Below, in pieces: positions 53,422 through 64,000 of a stretch of DNA of 64,000 bases. How positions within the stretch are numbered: the stretch's first letter is position 1; each line of letters opens with the position of its first letter. This stretch comes from Rhea pennata (lineage: Eukaryota; Chordata; Aves; Rheiformes; Rheidae): positions 9,434,001-9,498,000 of the forward strand of contig NC_084682.1 of assembly GCF_028389875.1 (NCBI RefSeq). The letters run 5' to 3'. The position numbers and the translations under genes were made by a program. The notes under the pieces were generated by a model. It ran no database searches. It was not told where the DNA came from and saw only the letters and a list, made by a program, of their open reading frames with translations.

Positions 53422-56400
53422 GTGGGTCAGGCCCACGGAGGACCCCGGGCTCCGTCCTGCGGCTGCCTCGTGTGTGCGGGGCCTCCACCACCACAGGCGG
53501 CTACTGGGATCTTTTTTTAAAGTGCTAGGGCGGCTTGGCTGTCCAAAAGAAAAGAGAGATTTCTCCCCTTTCTGTGTCTGAAAGGTGTTAAGTTATCAAG
53601 TTTAATAATATTGCCGTGACTTCTTTTCCTTGATACACTTGTGTCCGTCAGGAGGACTTCTGATATAACTGTATCGTGGGAGCAGACAGCTTGGCCCGTA
53701 TATGCAGTCTCTTGTCAGACTGTAGCAGAGCAAGGGGGGAGGGGAAGTTAATTATTGGAGAAGCAGATCCCCATGTAGTCAGTTGCTCTCCTAGTCACTC
53801 GCACCTGAAAAAATTAGAAGGTCATGTTGAAAACAATGTTAGTTTCTCTCTTTTCTGTGTTTCAAACATGCTGTGCTTCAAGCATCAGCTCAAGGAAGGT
53901 TTGAGCTTTTGTCCGGGACTTTATTAAGCAGAGTGATAGTAAAACAGGGAAATGGTTTTCCCTTAATGTGTCTTTTTTTTCTTAATCTCTTGCTGCTGAG
54001 GATCTGTAAGTAGCTCTTGTTGTTGTGTTTGAATGGGTCTAAAATAATTAAAAGTAGATTGAAGATGTACACCTGTAAGAACAACAACCTAAGGCAGTAA
54101 TGTCAAGCCTGTATTTAGGCTGTTGTGCTTAACGCTAAAGAGTGTTTATGATTGTTTTTGTAAAGATTCAGTTGGTCGTGAATTTGGGCTGTATTTGGAC
54201 ATGATCTAAATAAAGATGAATGTCAATGAACAAATAATCTGTAAGAGTCAAATTTCTAAGCAGTAGTTTATAACTGAACACTTTTTTTAAAAAAAATTAT
54301 TGTTTGTCTTCAAAGATATCCTCTGCTGCCTGTGGTTATGGATTCACACTGCTTTCCTCTAATACCACTGACATTACCAAAGTATGGGGCATGGGCCTCA
54401 ACAAGGATTCCCAGCTTGGATTTCAGAGAAGCATGAGAGATCGAAGTAAGGATTGACATTTTGTAAGGACTTGCAGGGTGGCACTGCAGAATACATATGG
54501 TGTGGGAAACTTTGGATTAGGAGATATGAAAGATATACAGCAACCTTTGGGGCAGGTTTCTGTTGGGACTGTTTTTTTTCTTTTTTTTTTTTTTCTTTTT
54601 TTCAGAGCTTAGTTTTATTTATGGTAGGTAAATACGTGGTCCATACATACTTCTCTGTACTGCGCTTCTCTCCAGATGTAACTGAGATCTAAACAACAAA
54701 TGTGTCTTGTTGGGTATGGTGTTGCTTTGAGTGTGTGCAGTTTGTTACTGGACAGTATGCTAGACTAGTTAATAAAGTGGTTTTGGTGTGATGATTTGCT
54801 CTTTTCTTTTGCTTTCATATCTGCAAACTAATTTCTTCTCTCATATCTGCAAACTAATTTCCTTTCTTGTAGAGATCTTTTTATTCAGTCATTTCAGAAT
54901 GTCATATGCATTTCAGAGCATGTTTTCTGTGCTGGAAACCTTCCTCCTAAGGCAGATACAAAATTCATTCCCTTATAGAAGTCTTGTCTATGTAAAAAGC
55001 TTGTTAGGTTTTGAAAAATTGCCTCTCGCTTAGGGAAAATTATGTTAAAAACAGCTTTTTCCCTCTTCTCCTATAGAGAAGGATTCCTGTATCTGGTACC
55101 AGCCAAAGAGTAAGCTTTGAGGAGAACAAAAAGAAAATTGCTGCTACTATGCAGAATGCTACGGTTTACAGTGATGTTATTGTTGTGCATTGCTGCTAGA
55201 ATACTGTATAGATTTCCAAGGGTTCATGCAGGTTTTCTGTTTGGTTTCAGCTGAACTAAAGTACTTGTGAGCAGAACACTGCCTTGGATCCTTTGGGATT
55301 TGCTTTCACTTGCTGTAGTGGCTTGCTTTGGTATACATATAAAAGCTCTTAATCTCTCCTTAAACTTTTGCCTAGCGCTTGCTGGGTTTTGCCTTTTCTC
55401 CCAACCCCACCCTCATTGACTATAACTGATTGCGTATTCTTCTTGTGTTACTAAATCTATATTTTCTAGTACAACTTGTCGTTTTCTTTCGCAAATCTTA
55501 GATCTCTGATCTGTTGTGAAGCCGTGCTAGCTTCTCTTTTTTGTATTCCCCTTTCTGAGAGGGCCTTTAATCCACTGTTCTTTAAAGATGAAGCTCTAAG
55601 ACTTTCTGTTCACCTTTCATGCTGTCTTTTTGTGATTGTTTGCTATTGCACCTCATTTGCAAAATTCCCAGTTCCACAGAATAGTGAAGTTTGGGCTTAG
55701 CATTAAGCTCCCTAGTAATCCAGCCCTGTTCACCAAAGTAGCTGAACATACGCTGTAAGTCTAGATTTCTCACTTCTGGCCACCTGAAGCCTTAATACCA
55801 GGCAGCCCCTGGGTATAGTGGATTTTTGACTTCGCAGTAATTGCTGGTTTCAGGCATCAGGGATGTTTTTAGTCTCTTCCTCCCCATGACAAATCTTAGC
55901 CACCCTTTTATTTGGGCCAGTGTTCCTGCTTTCTGAAATACATCTGCTTCTGTAACAAAATAGGAATCGATGTCTGCAACATAACCTGCAACATGATTAG
56001 TCTGCGTTTTGGAAGATGCTGACTTTTTAATTACTTTTCTTCTTTTAACTTCTCTCTCTCTCTCTCTTTTTTTTTCTTTTAAGCTAAAGGCTACGAATAT
56101 GTCTTGGAACCATCTCCAATTGCATTACCACTGGAGAAGCCGCAGCAGACCCGAGTCTTGCAAGTATCCTGTGGAAGAGCTCATTCCCTGATTCTGACAG
56201 ATAGCGAAGGAGGTATAGCATCCTTTTTGCTGGTGACAAGGGACACCTGAATCTATGCTTTCATAAAAACCCTGAAAAAGATTGTCTTCTGTCCTTTAAA
56301 ACTGGACACCACGTTGGCTGGCTGTACTGTAAATGTGATGTGTTTGTTAGTCCCTGTGGGATTGCTCTCAGGAGGGAGAGCCCTGAGCTGATAACTCTGC

Positions 56401-59400
56401 ATTGAGCTCTATGTTCTGTTCGGCTCAAGCTGCAAATGCATTGGAAGCTTTTTCACTGCTAGTATTGAAAAATATGTCTAGTTTATCTAGCCCCAGGCCT
56501 TTTTTAAGTGTAGGCTATTTGTCTTGCTCAGTCAGATGTGTTTTTTGGATTCTGTTTTGGATGGCTGTGCCGATACTTCTGTGTTATTTTCCCCATGAAG
56601 CCCTAGAGTTCAGCATGTATAAAAGCAGTGAATTGATAGACCTTTATACAGAAGATCCTCTTTGTGAATTGGCTTGTGACTTTGCTGGGAATTCTCTGGT
56701 GCAGTGGTTTCAGTGCTGTCCTGAGCGATCCAGTGCTGCTTATCACTGGGTGAGCTGGTTGGTTGGTTGATTTAATGCTCCTTTGGGAATGCTGATCTAT
56801 TTCTGAGTCTCCTTGGCAACCGCAGGATGAACTAGGCAATTACCAAGAAACAGCCAATGGGCTCCAGGTACTGCTACAGTGCCTGCAACAGTGTTGCCTC
56901 GTTATTGTTGCCTAAAATGGATTCTGTCACTTAAATTCAAGTGTGCTTGATTGAAGAAAGCTTAGGTCTCTTTTACAGGACTATGTTCAATCTTTCGTAC
57001 CAAGGACCTCGTGAAAATATTTTGTGTACCTGCACAGGGACTCTTACGAGGTTAGACATTAATCAGACTGGAACATCTTATCGTTGTTTTTCAGTCTTCA
57101 GCATGGGGAACAACTCTTATGGACAGTGTGGCAGGAAAGTTGTTGAAGATGAAATTTACAGGTGAGACTCCAAAGAATCCAAACATTTTTAAGAACAACA
57201 TTGTTGCTAAAACAATCCTTCAGAAAAGCCTGGAAGAGGGAAAAATAAGAAGGTAAAAGGATACTGTTTAAGGAGCCTGAAAACAAACTTTTATGCTGCA
57301 GATATCCTGTAAGGGGTGGAGCTGGCTTTAAACCTAAACAAGGTGCAAGCACTCTTCTGGCCATGGTCACAAAATACAAATAGACATCAGGCCACAACAG
57401 TTTCCATGGAGTGCAGTAAACAAGTGCAGTGTTCATAAATAGCCTGAGACAGTTCACATTAATAGTCATTCTTTTTCCCTTTAACCTTTCAGAAGAGATG
57501 TGCAAGTAATATTTATGAGGGTGGATTAGAAATGCTATTTAATCTTGGAAGAGATGTCCTTGTGCTTAATCTGTTTTATTTCCTTTGAACCTGTAAGTGA
57601 GAGAGAACATTTGTAATAATGCTTTTCCTTTATAGGGTTTCATGGGCCACAGCAAAGCAACTTTTCAACTTTTTAAAATGCTCTGTAAGACATTAGTGAC
57701 ATAAATGGAGAATGGGAATAATATGTTAAAAGTTAACTGATTCCCTGGTAGGGCTTAAACAAAACTTGTTTGCTGTGTGAACATACTATGTGTGATCCAC
57801 AAGTCATGGAGCCTGAAAAATGTAAGAAAATACCTGTAATTCAGCTAGTTCTTTTTCATCTTTGTGCTGAAATTGGTTAGTGATTGGATTGTTCAGAATT
57901 TATATTTTTATGAACAAATGAAACGGATACCAACATTATTCTGTTTGTTATTTGGAATTTAATTTGCAACATCAGCTGATTTCTCAGTCTTTTCAGGACT
58001 GTTCAGTTTTCTATTGTCCATTATTGCTTTCTCCAGTGGATACTCATGGTGCTGCTGTACTCTACCTTGCCACAGTTTTTTTCCTTTGTGAAATGACACG
58101 CAGAAAGATTTCTAGTTAAGGCTAGTGTTTTAGATTGGTAATGCAGTATTATCTAATGTCTGTGCTCATTCCAGTCTAGGGAGTGTATTTGAGGACCCCT
58201 ATTCCATATCCCCATGAAATACTACATTTAAAAAGTGACAGTTTTCAACTTCTTAAATGAGATAATGAAAAATTACTTTCCTCCTTTCTGTGGCATTTGT
58301 ACAGTGAAACTATGTTCTCAGAATGTATGAGAGAATTCCCTCTCCTTATAATGGCAAAGTTGCTTTCAGTAAAGGCAGATCTGCCTTCACGTTTTTCCAT
58401 TGCAATCCTCTGAAATCTTCTGTGTTGCCTTTTCTCTTTCTGGTCATTATTGATGTTGTCCAGTGAAAGCCATATAATTCATCAGCTGAAGGAGTTTGAC
58501 AGCAGAGTTGTGCAGGTAAGAAATCTTCTGAATCTAATTAAACAGAAAATCAGGATGTCTGTCACTTAGTTGAAGCCTTTTGAAATGAGGAGTGAGCTAC
58601 TCTATGGTTGCTTATGTAAAGCACAAGATGTCATTTTGTTCCCTGGCTTTGCTGAGTAGTTGCAAATGGCAACATAGGATCTAAACTTACTGAAGAATTG
58701 GGCGGAAATACCAGTGCAGCAGTGCTTGCTTGCTTGACTTCCTAGCTAACACCTGCATGGCAAGGAGGTCATTCTGACACGTTGTTTTTCCCTCTCCTGC
58801 TCTATTGCTGTTGTTCCTTTTGGGCACTTTTATATCACTTGGGAACTGTTTTATTTTGAATTTTGTGTCTCATTTCAAGAGCAAGCTATTGAGAGCATCA
58901 ACTTAGACTACCTAGCACTTCCATAAGCTAAGTGTCTGGGAGAGCAAAGGACTACAGAGCAGCATAAATGCCAGTGGTTCTGCACACAGCTGCAGTGTAT
59001 CTGTGTACAGGAGCAGTCTGCTAATGTCTATGCCACTGTAGTGTGTGCAAACATTGCTTCTGTTCCATGTGGTATCCTAGAAAGCAAGAGTCTCTGAGCT
59101 AGGCAAATGAGATGAGTGAGCTGTGACACATCCTAACTATATTTGAAAGTAGGCTCCTAAACTTCTGTTTATAATTTTCATGGCAGTTTTTTTTTTTTTT
59201 TCCTCCAGAGGAGTTGAATAACTGAGACCTATTTTTACCTTGATGAAAGCACTTTAGTGCTTAATATTATTAGATCATCAATCTCTTAACTTGTGTGTTA
59301 AATCCCTTTAATGTCTGGCTGATTTTTAGGCTCTGCTTTTGAAAGGTTGGCTTTAATTTCTGCTAAGCCTGTGGCAGACATGTTTGGAAGTTCAGCATAA

Positions 59401-60449
59401 ACGTCAATTTGAGAACAGATGTGTTCCTAGAGCGCTTGCCTGGCAAGGAATCAGTAGCAGTTTGTAGCTGGTATTGAGAGTGATGTGGTAGCACTCTGGG
59501 AAGGGAGATCTTATTTACTTTCTGCTGTTTTGTTATGTTGGGCTGCCCAGCTTTTTTGTATTCTGGATCTCAGAACAAATCAAGTGCAGCATTGCTTTCT
59601 AGGAAGAAAACTCCACTGTTTCTTGTGTTGTATCATGCTGCTGTTAGCCTTCCCCATGGTGTGTAGAGCCATTTCGTCTGGAGGGAAGGGTCAAAGCCTG
59701 AGCTGATAAGGGTAGCAGAGGTTTATTGTTCAATTTATCTGCCAGTAATATTTCGTTAAATCGGTTCTGAACATGTCATGTTTCTTGACCAGCTGTGGCT
59801 TTTCATTTGTGTGCAGGTTGTGTGTGGGCAGGACCACAGTCTGTTTAGAACAAAGAAAGGTGCAGTGTATGCATGTGGATGGGGAGCTGATGGACAAACA
59901 GGTAGGAGCTCAGCTAAACTTCCCTTTCAGTGAATTGGTAACTATAGCAAGCTGTGTTGACTTGGAACCGGTGATGAAACTTGTCTTGCACACGTGGACA
60001 GAAAGGGGCTAGTATGTTTCCAGCTATGTGCAGATGTTCTCAGTGCCCTTGTGTAGCCAAACTGAGACAAATCAGTTCCTTGTTAAGAGGAGATTTAGGA
60101 TGCCATGTTGGCAATCCAAGCGTGCAGTCTGAGGAGAATGTGACACTGTTTACTGTGTGAGGCTTGTGAGGGCATGTGGGGATGGCATGTGAAAATTCCT
60201 CTGTTCTGTACAGATTTTGCTTTCTGATTCTCTTGTTTCAGGGTTCCTTTTACTTCCTTCTCCTTTTGAACTGACAGAGACCTTTGATTGCTAATGCTGT
60301 ATTAGCACTGGATCTTTGGCCAGGCCCCTGTTCTGCTGTCAGAGGACTTCCTCTAAGCCTGCTGTTTATTCCGTCTGGTGCCCCTGAAGCTTGGTTCTTC
60401 CTCTGGTTCTCTTGTGTGGATATACTGTAGACTAGTGGTTCTCTCTCTC

Positions 60450-60480
<31 letters not shown>

Positions 60481-63463
60481 TCATCGTCATTCTGGCCTCT
60501 TGTTCAGGCAGCTGTTTGTCATGTAATGTGTTTGCTTCCCAGCATCTCTTGCCACTTCACCTGCTGTTGTCTAAATAGCTTGTGAAGTGTGCTGTGACTT
60601 ACGGCCCTCCTTGAAGAAGATGGGATACAGCCAGTTTGTGAATCTTCACCTCTCTCAGGGTGTCTGCCTGGCTTGGGTTATTCCTCTAGCACTTTCATGC
60701 ATGCAGTAAAGAGAGACGTAGGCCTAGCCTATTTCCCAAGTGTGATTGTGTAAGGTTGGTATTGATACTGCAGAGGGGTATGTTGCCTACTTTGGCTAGC
60801 AGAACTGATGTCTGTAGCTGTTTGTCCACTGAAGGTGGTCATTCAGATAGGAACAGAAAGATATTTCTGTTGGAGTGAAAGTGAGTGGTTTATTACACAA
60901 AAAATGGTCCTGTGTAGGCCTTAGTTCATGGCATCGCTGGAAAAAATACATCACATCTCTCCTTTTTTCCTTTCAGGTCTTGGACACTACAATATCACCA
61001 GTGTTCCTACTAAGCTACGTGGTGACATTGCTGGAGTTAACATTATCCAGGTCACTTCCTATGGGGACTGTTGTCTGGCTGTTTCAGATGAAGGAGAACT
61101 TTTTGGTTGGGGAAACTCGGAATACCTGCAGTTGGCATCTGTCACAGAGACCACACAGGTCAGCTGGCCCGAGAATAAGTTTTTAACATGTTTCAGTTCA
61201 GCTGCAGTGCACTGACTTAAAAATTATTCACTTCTTCCTGCTTTGAGTTCTTTTAACAGCAATATGGATCAATATAACCCCCTGGCAGACTGCTTTTTCC
61301 CTTATACTACAAAACCAACCTGTCTGAAATAGTTGTATAGCTGTAGGATAATGTATTCCCAGCTGTTGATAGGCCCAGGGATGGGTCACTTCTCCCCAGT
61401 TTGTCTGTTATAAAGGAAGTGCGCTCCCTCTGTTCTCTTTCCCACAACCCAGAGATTTTACAAAAAGTAGAATCCAGCTTGAGTGCCTGTGCTGGTTTTG
61501 TGACCAGAGTTGGTCTCTTCATCTGGCTAATAGAGCAGTTCAGGTGGTCCTGCTTTGAGCAGGATATCGGTCCAGGTGATCTTCGGCAGTCCCTTCCAAA
61601 CAGCAGTTGTGAGATTCTGTGGTTCTGTTTAGAGTCTGACAGGGTAAGAGCACCTTACCCTGTCCCCCATCTCAGAAGGCAGCTGATGATGAAAAGATGC
61701 CAAAATAATCGAGTGAGAATTTCTGAATCTCTATTTGATACTGCCATTCACTTCCAGTATCTCATTATTTCAAGGCAGAAGATAATTGTACTGATCAAGT
61801 TCTGACTGATTACAAAGCTGTCTTTCAAAATAGCTAACTCCAAAATCTTCATAGCTTGTTTCTTTTTTGTTTGTTTGTTTTTTGGTTTTTAAGGTTCATT
61901 GTGAAAATCCTCCAGGAAGTGGGTTGGTTAACACTTTGTGCAATACTTAGTGGGAAATTCTGCTTTGACTATTTATAAACTGATTCTGTGGTGTGACCAA
62001 AGCTCTCGGGGGCTTGTCTGCTCTTCCCCTATTGGAGCAGTCTCAGAAGAGTTTGTTGTATGCTTTTTAAAAACTCTATATAAGTAGAGATTGCTCAAAC
62101 TGCGGACAGGTGCACTGGTAAAAGGTAATACTGTTTCTTGTAGTACTGTAATGTATTGTATCCCTTTTCTAAGTCTTAGGCTTCAGTGTGAGGGAAAACT
62201 GAATGAAAGTAGTATAGGGGAAAGTCCAAACGTTCCAGGAATCTTTGAGAAAGAATCCCGCTTCTGGCTCTTCTGAAGTTAATGCACGTTTGCTAGAAAT
62301 AGCAGCTGTTTGTATAGCTTCTTGAACACTTAATGATTTCTATTCAAGGCATGTTAGGGGAATCACCTTGTGACTTTTTTTTTCCTCAGGCCATGTAACC
62401 TACAGGATGGAGTATTGGACTGTTGTATGCTAGTAGACCTGGGGACTACAATTTTGCCACTTTAAAATAAAAACAGAAGGTCTCTTGTAAGGCACCCCTA
62501 AGATTCCCAGAAAGGAAAAGAGACACTAAGCATTGTAGTACTGAGATAATAGTACTTAGTGTGGAAATGGAGTCAGAGAGTTAATTAATACTCAGCTGTT
62601 CTTGGCAGAAAGCTAAGAACAGACAATTGCCTTAGTATAGTTTTAGTAAAATAGGTAACTTTGTTTTCCATGCTACTTTTGATGTACCCTTAATGTAGGG
62701 CTGATTACTGATTAGACTAGCAAGATCTGAAGACAGCAATTAGGTTCAGTACTGTAGTTGCTTCTTGGCTGGGTATTTTTGAGGCTGGAGGGATCTGAAA
62801 CAAGTTACTGGCATGTTTGCCAAAGCTGGAGTTTCAGGTACCGTATAGATAATGCCCAAACTGTGGAATGGCAGAGCTGGATATTAGCTGTGAAATCTGA
62901 GGTTCACACTGACATGTGTCAGGCTCTGCAGGTTTATGTTGTATTGAGCCATACTAATTAAGGAGAGATTTTTCGTCTGTTTTCCCTTGGTATGTTCAAG
63001 TAATGCCAACACAGAGCAAGTTTTAGTGATCTTGTCTGTTGCAAATACTTGCAAGTGTGTTGACTTACTTGAGCAGTCCCGCTTACAGTGCCTGGGATAT
63101 AAGCAGGTCTTAAGCACTTCCAGTTTTGTTGCCCTATGTGTGTGCTTTCTACCTGGTAACTTTTTTAAACTTTGGCACTTTTAGCCTTAATTATTTCTTG
63201 TAGGTTCCCCTTCTTCCCCCAGTCTTGTGAATTGTGTTCCATTATTCATGCAGTGCGGGATATCCGTGTTAGAAGTGTAGTGTATGTAAACTGTAAACAG
63301 AACTTGAGTTAGAAAAAACGTATGTCTGCTTCCAGTTTATTACTTTGTCTCTAAAGAGTCACTTTCAACCTTGTGCAGGTGAATGTTCCCAGACACTTGC
63401 CATTCAAGATTGGGAAGATAAAGGAGGCTGCATGTGGAGGGACTGGCAATATTGTTTTAACTG
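53137..63463 (+). CDS. RCC1L: RCC1-like protein (WBSCR16), 5' part, eight coding exons
   Basis: RCC1L is a mitochondrial RCC1-family beta-propeller. In human it acts in mitoribosome assembly with the pseudouridine-synthase module and as a guanine-exchange factor for OPA1. Eight exons join in phase into 1015 nt (338 codons; human 464 residues in total), so the last part lies beyond the window. The N-terminus (about 33 residues) is rich in Arg, Ala and Pro with no acidic residue before residue 32, as in a mitochondrial presequence. RCC1 repeats are visible as VFVWGFCHSGALG, VWGMGLNKDSQLG, VSCGRAHSL, VFSMGNNSYGQCG, VVCGQDHSL, VYACGWGADGQTG and LFGWGNSEYLQL. The two GxxHSL pieces fit the RCC1 signature. 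The start was chosen as the first in-frame ATG after the uORF stop; it matches the human N-terminus in kind. Confidence 0.96.
53422..56083 (+). other. RCC1L introns around exon 2
   Basis: Non-coding sequence with pyrimidine-rich tracts near 54570-54605 and 56050-56080. No gene or transposon was recognised. Confidence 0.75.
54316..54445 (+). CDS. RCC1L: RCC1L coding exon 2
   Basis: 130 bp, acceptor tcaaag, donor gtaagg. It encodes ISSAACGYGFTLLSSNTTDI and KVWGMGLNKDSQLGFQ, and ends in phase 1. Confidence 0.95.
56084..56212 (+). CDS. RCC1L: RCC1L coding exon 3
   Basis: 129 bp preceded by a very long polypyrimidine tract ending in ttttaag, donor gtatag. It encodes KGYEYVLEPSPIALPLEKPQ and VLQVSCGRAHSLILTDSEG. 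Confidence 0.95.
57095..57161 (+). CDS. RCC1L: RCC1L coding exon 4
   Basis: 67 bp, acceptor tttcag, donor gtgaga. It encodes FSMGNNSYGQCGRKVVEDEI and ends in phase 2. Confidence 0.95.
58464..58515 (+). CDS. RCC1L: RCC1L coding exon 5
   Basis: 52 bp, acceptor gtccag, donor gtaaga. It encodes ESHIIHQLKEFDSRVVQ and ends in phase 0. Confidence 0.93.
59817..59901 (+). CDS. RCC1L: RCC1L coding exon 6
   Basis: 85 bp, acceptor gtgcag, donor gtagga. It encodes VVCGQDHSLFRTKKGAVYAC and GWGADGQT, a complete RCC1 signature. Confidence 0.95.
60440..60479. repeat. (TC)n-T20+ polypyrimidine tract
   Basis: About ten TC units followed by a long T run in an RCC1L intron. Confidence 0.9.
60977..61158 (+). 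CDS. RCC1L: RCC1L coding exon 7
   Basis: 182 bp, acceptor tttcag, donor gtcagc. It encodes LGHYNITSVPTKLRGDIAGV, VTSYGDCCLAVSDEGELFGW and GNSEYLQLASVTETTQ, and ends in phase 0. Confidence 0.94.
61159..63378 (+). other. RCC1L intron with an old CR1 end
   Basis: 2.2 kb non-coding. The only recognised content is the degraded CR1 tail near 61530-61632. Confidence 0.75.
61530..61632 (+). mobile_element. Degraded CR1 LINE 3' end
   Basis: Remnants of the CR1 tail (cctgctttgagcagg, a diverged 'gtccaggtgatcttc', cccttccaa, gattctgtggttctgt) in an RCC1L intron. The element is short and old, and boundaries are approximate. Confidence 0.7.
63379..63463 (+). CDS. RCC1L: RCC1L coding exon 8 (last in window)
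   Basis: 85 bp, acceptor gtgcag, donor gtgagt. It encodes VNVPRHLPFKIGKIKEAACG and GTGNIVLT. The gene continues past the window end in phase 1. Confidence 0.94.
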
Positions 63464-64000
63464 GTGAGTTCATTTCTGCTATTTTCTTTGGTGTGAGACT
63501 ATGCAGTAGGTGGGTCATAATGTATTGGATCAAGCATCTTGTTTACTGGACACAAAGGAGTACTATCTGTATGGCAAAATCAGGAGACTGAAAAAGCTGT
63601 GATTTAAAAATCTTAAAAAAAAAAAAAAAAAAAACTGGGAGAGATATTTTCCCTGGCATGTGTTTTTGGGAGGCTATGTATGTTCCATTGTGATCACTTG
63701 TGCTCATGAGAGTCTAATGTGATCAAGAACAGGGTTGCTGCTTGCTGTTCTGTTCCCGTGTTCTCTGGTCACACATTGCATGTGTGGCCTATAATGAAGA
63801 TGGATGTATGGAAAAAGTAAAGGAAACACTTGAGAAAAGTCCTTCAGACTTGATGTAAATCTGCGATGTAAATAAATCTTGATTAAATGGACTGGAAAGT
63901 AGAGAGTTCTGAGAACAGTGAAACTCTGCGACAGGCTTCTTGTTGAATCCTTTGTTTGATTGCCAGTGGTCAGAGCAGCGCAGCTTGAAAGTCACTGAAG
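63464..64000 (+). other. RCC1L intron, truncated by the window end
   Basis: Begins with donor gtgagt and contains a run of about 19 A near 63616. No further RCC1L exon was recognised before the end. Confidence 0.75.

Larger units (their letters stand above)
52640..53480. promoter_or_regulatory. RCC1L: RCC1L CpG-island promoter
   Basis: A dense CpG island without a TATA box, immediately downstream of the NCF1 3' end. It contains the E-box CACGTGAC at 53051-53058 (USF/TFE-type) and a YY1/TISU-type element at 53085-53096. Both are typical of housekeeping genes for mitochondrial proteins. Confidence 0.75.
56213..59816 (+). other. RCC1L introns around exons 4 and 5
   Basis: Non-coding sequence apart from the two exons. 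ORFs up to 135 codons have no domain, and no repeat family was recognised. Confidence 0.75.

Overview
This window comes from a bird nuclear genome. The evidence is vertebrate GT-AG split genes, an AT-rich intronic background with GC-rich promoter islands, and CR1 LINE copies ending in the short ATTCTATG-type tail typical of avian and reptile CR1. No species can be named from the sequence alone. All three genes lie on the + strand and are the avian counterpart of the human 7q11.23 (Williams-Beuren) block, in the order GTF2I - NCF1 - RCC1L.

Region 1 (1-37880) is the 3' two-thirds of GTF2I (TFII-I). I resolved 23 coding exons, from 527 to the stop codon at 35341. All junctions are phase-consistent. 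The exons encode five I-repeats, corresponding to R2-R6 of the human protein. Each repeat is a short helix exon (66, 72 or 84 bp) followed by an exon of exactly 184 bp. The N-terminus and repeat R1 lie upstream of the window. A 5'-truncated, nearly open CR1 (21945-23215) sits in one intron, 60 bp from an acceptor. The 3' UTR is probably split by an intron, with the last exon at 37369-37880.

Region 2 (37881-42850) is intergenic. I recognise no gene in it. It holds a 39-nt poly-T tract and, from about 41390, the start of a long CpG island.

Region 3 (42946-52625) is a complete NCF1 (p47phox) gene: 11 coding exons, 389 codons plus stop, and a poly(A) signal at 52601. The PX domain, two SH3 domains, the autoinhibitory region and the proline-rich tail are all intact, so the gene should encode a working NADPH-oxidase organiser. 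One intron carries a composite of a decayed tRNA-Phe-like sequence joined to a CR1 3' tail, which looks like a tRNA-headed, CR1-tailed SINE.

Region 4 (52630-64000) is the 5' part of RCC1L (WBSCR16), a mitochondrial RCC1-like protein. It has eight coding exons (338 codons) and continues beyond the window. Its CpG-island promoter starts within about 500 bp of the NCF1 poly(A) site. It carries an E-box and a YY1/TISU-type element whose ATG opens a 9-codon upstream ORF.

The three genes are neighbours but not a functional pathway: TFII-I is a transcription factor, p47phox is a phagocyte oxidase subunit and RCC1L is a mitochondrial ribosome/fusion factor. I found no CRISPR array, operon or novel defence-type system. 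The most unusual features are the tRNA-Phe/CR1 composite, lineage differences in the phosphorylated tail of p47phox, a Pro/Ala/Val-rich stretch near the TFII-I C-terminus, and the TISU-like uORF of RCC1L.
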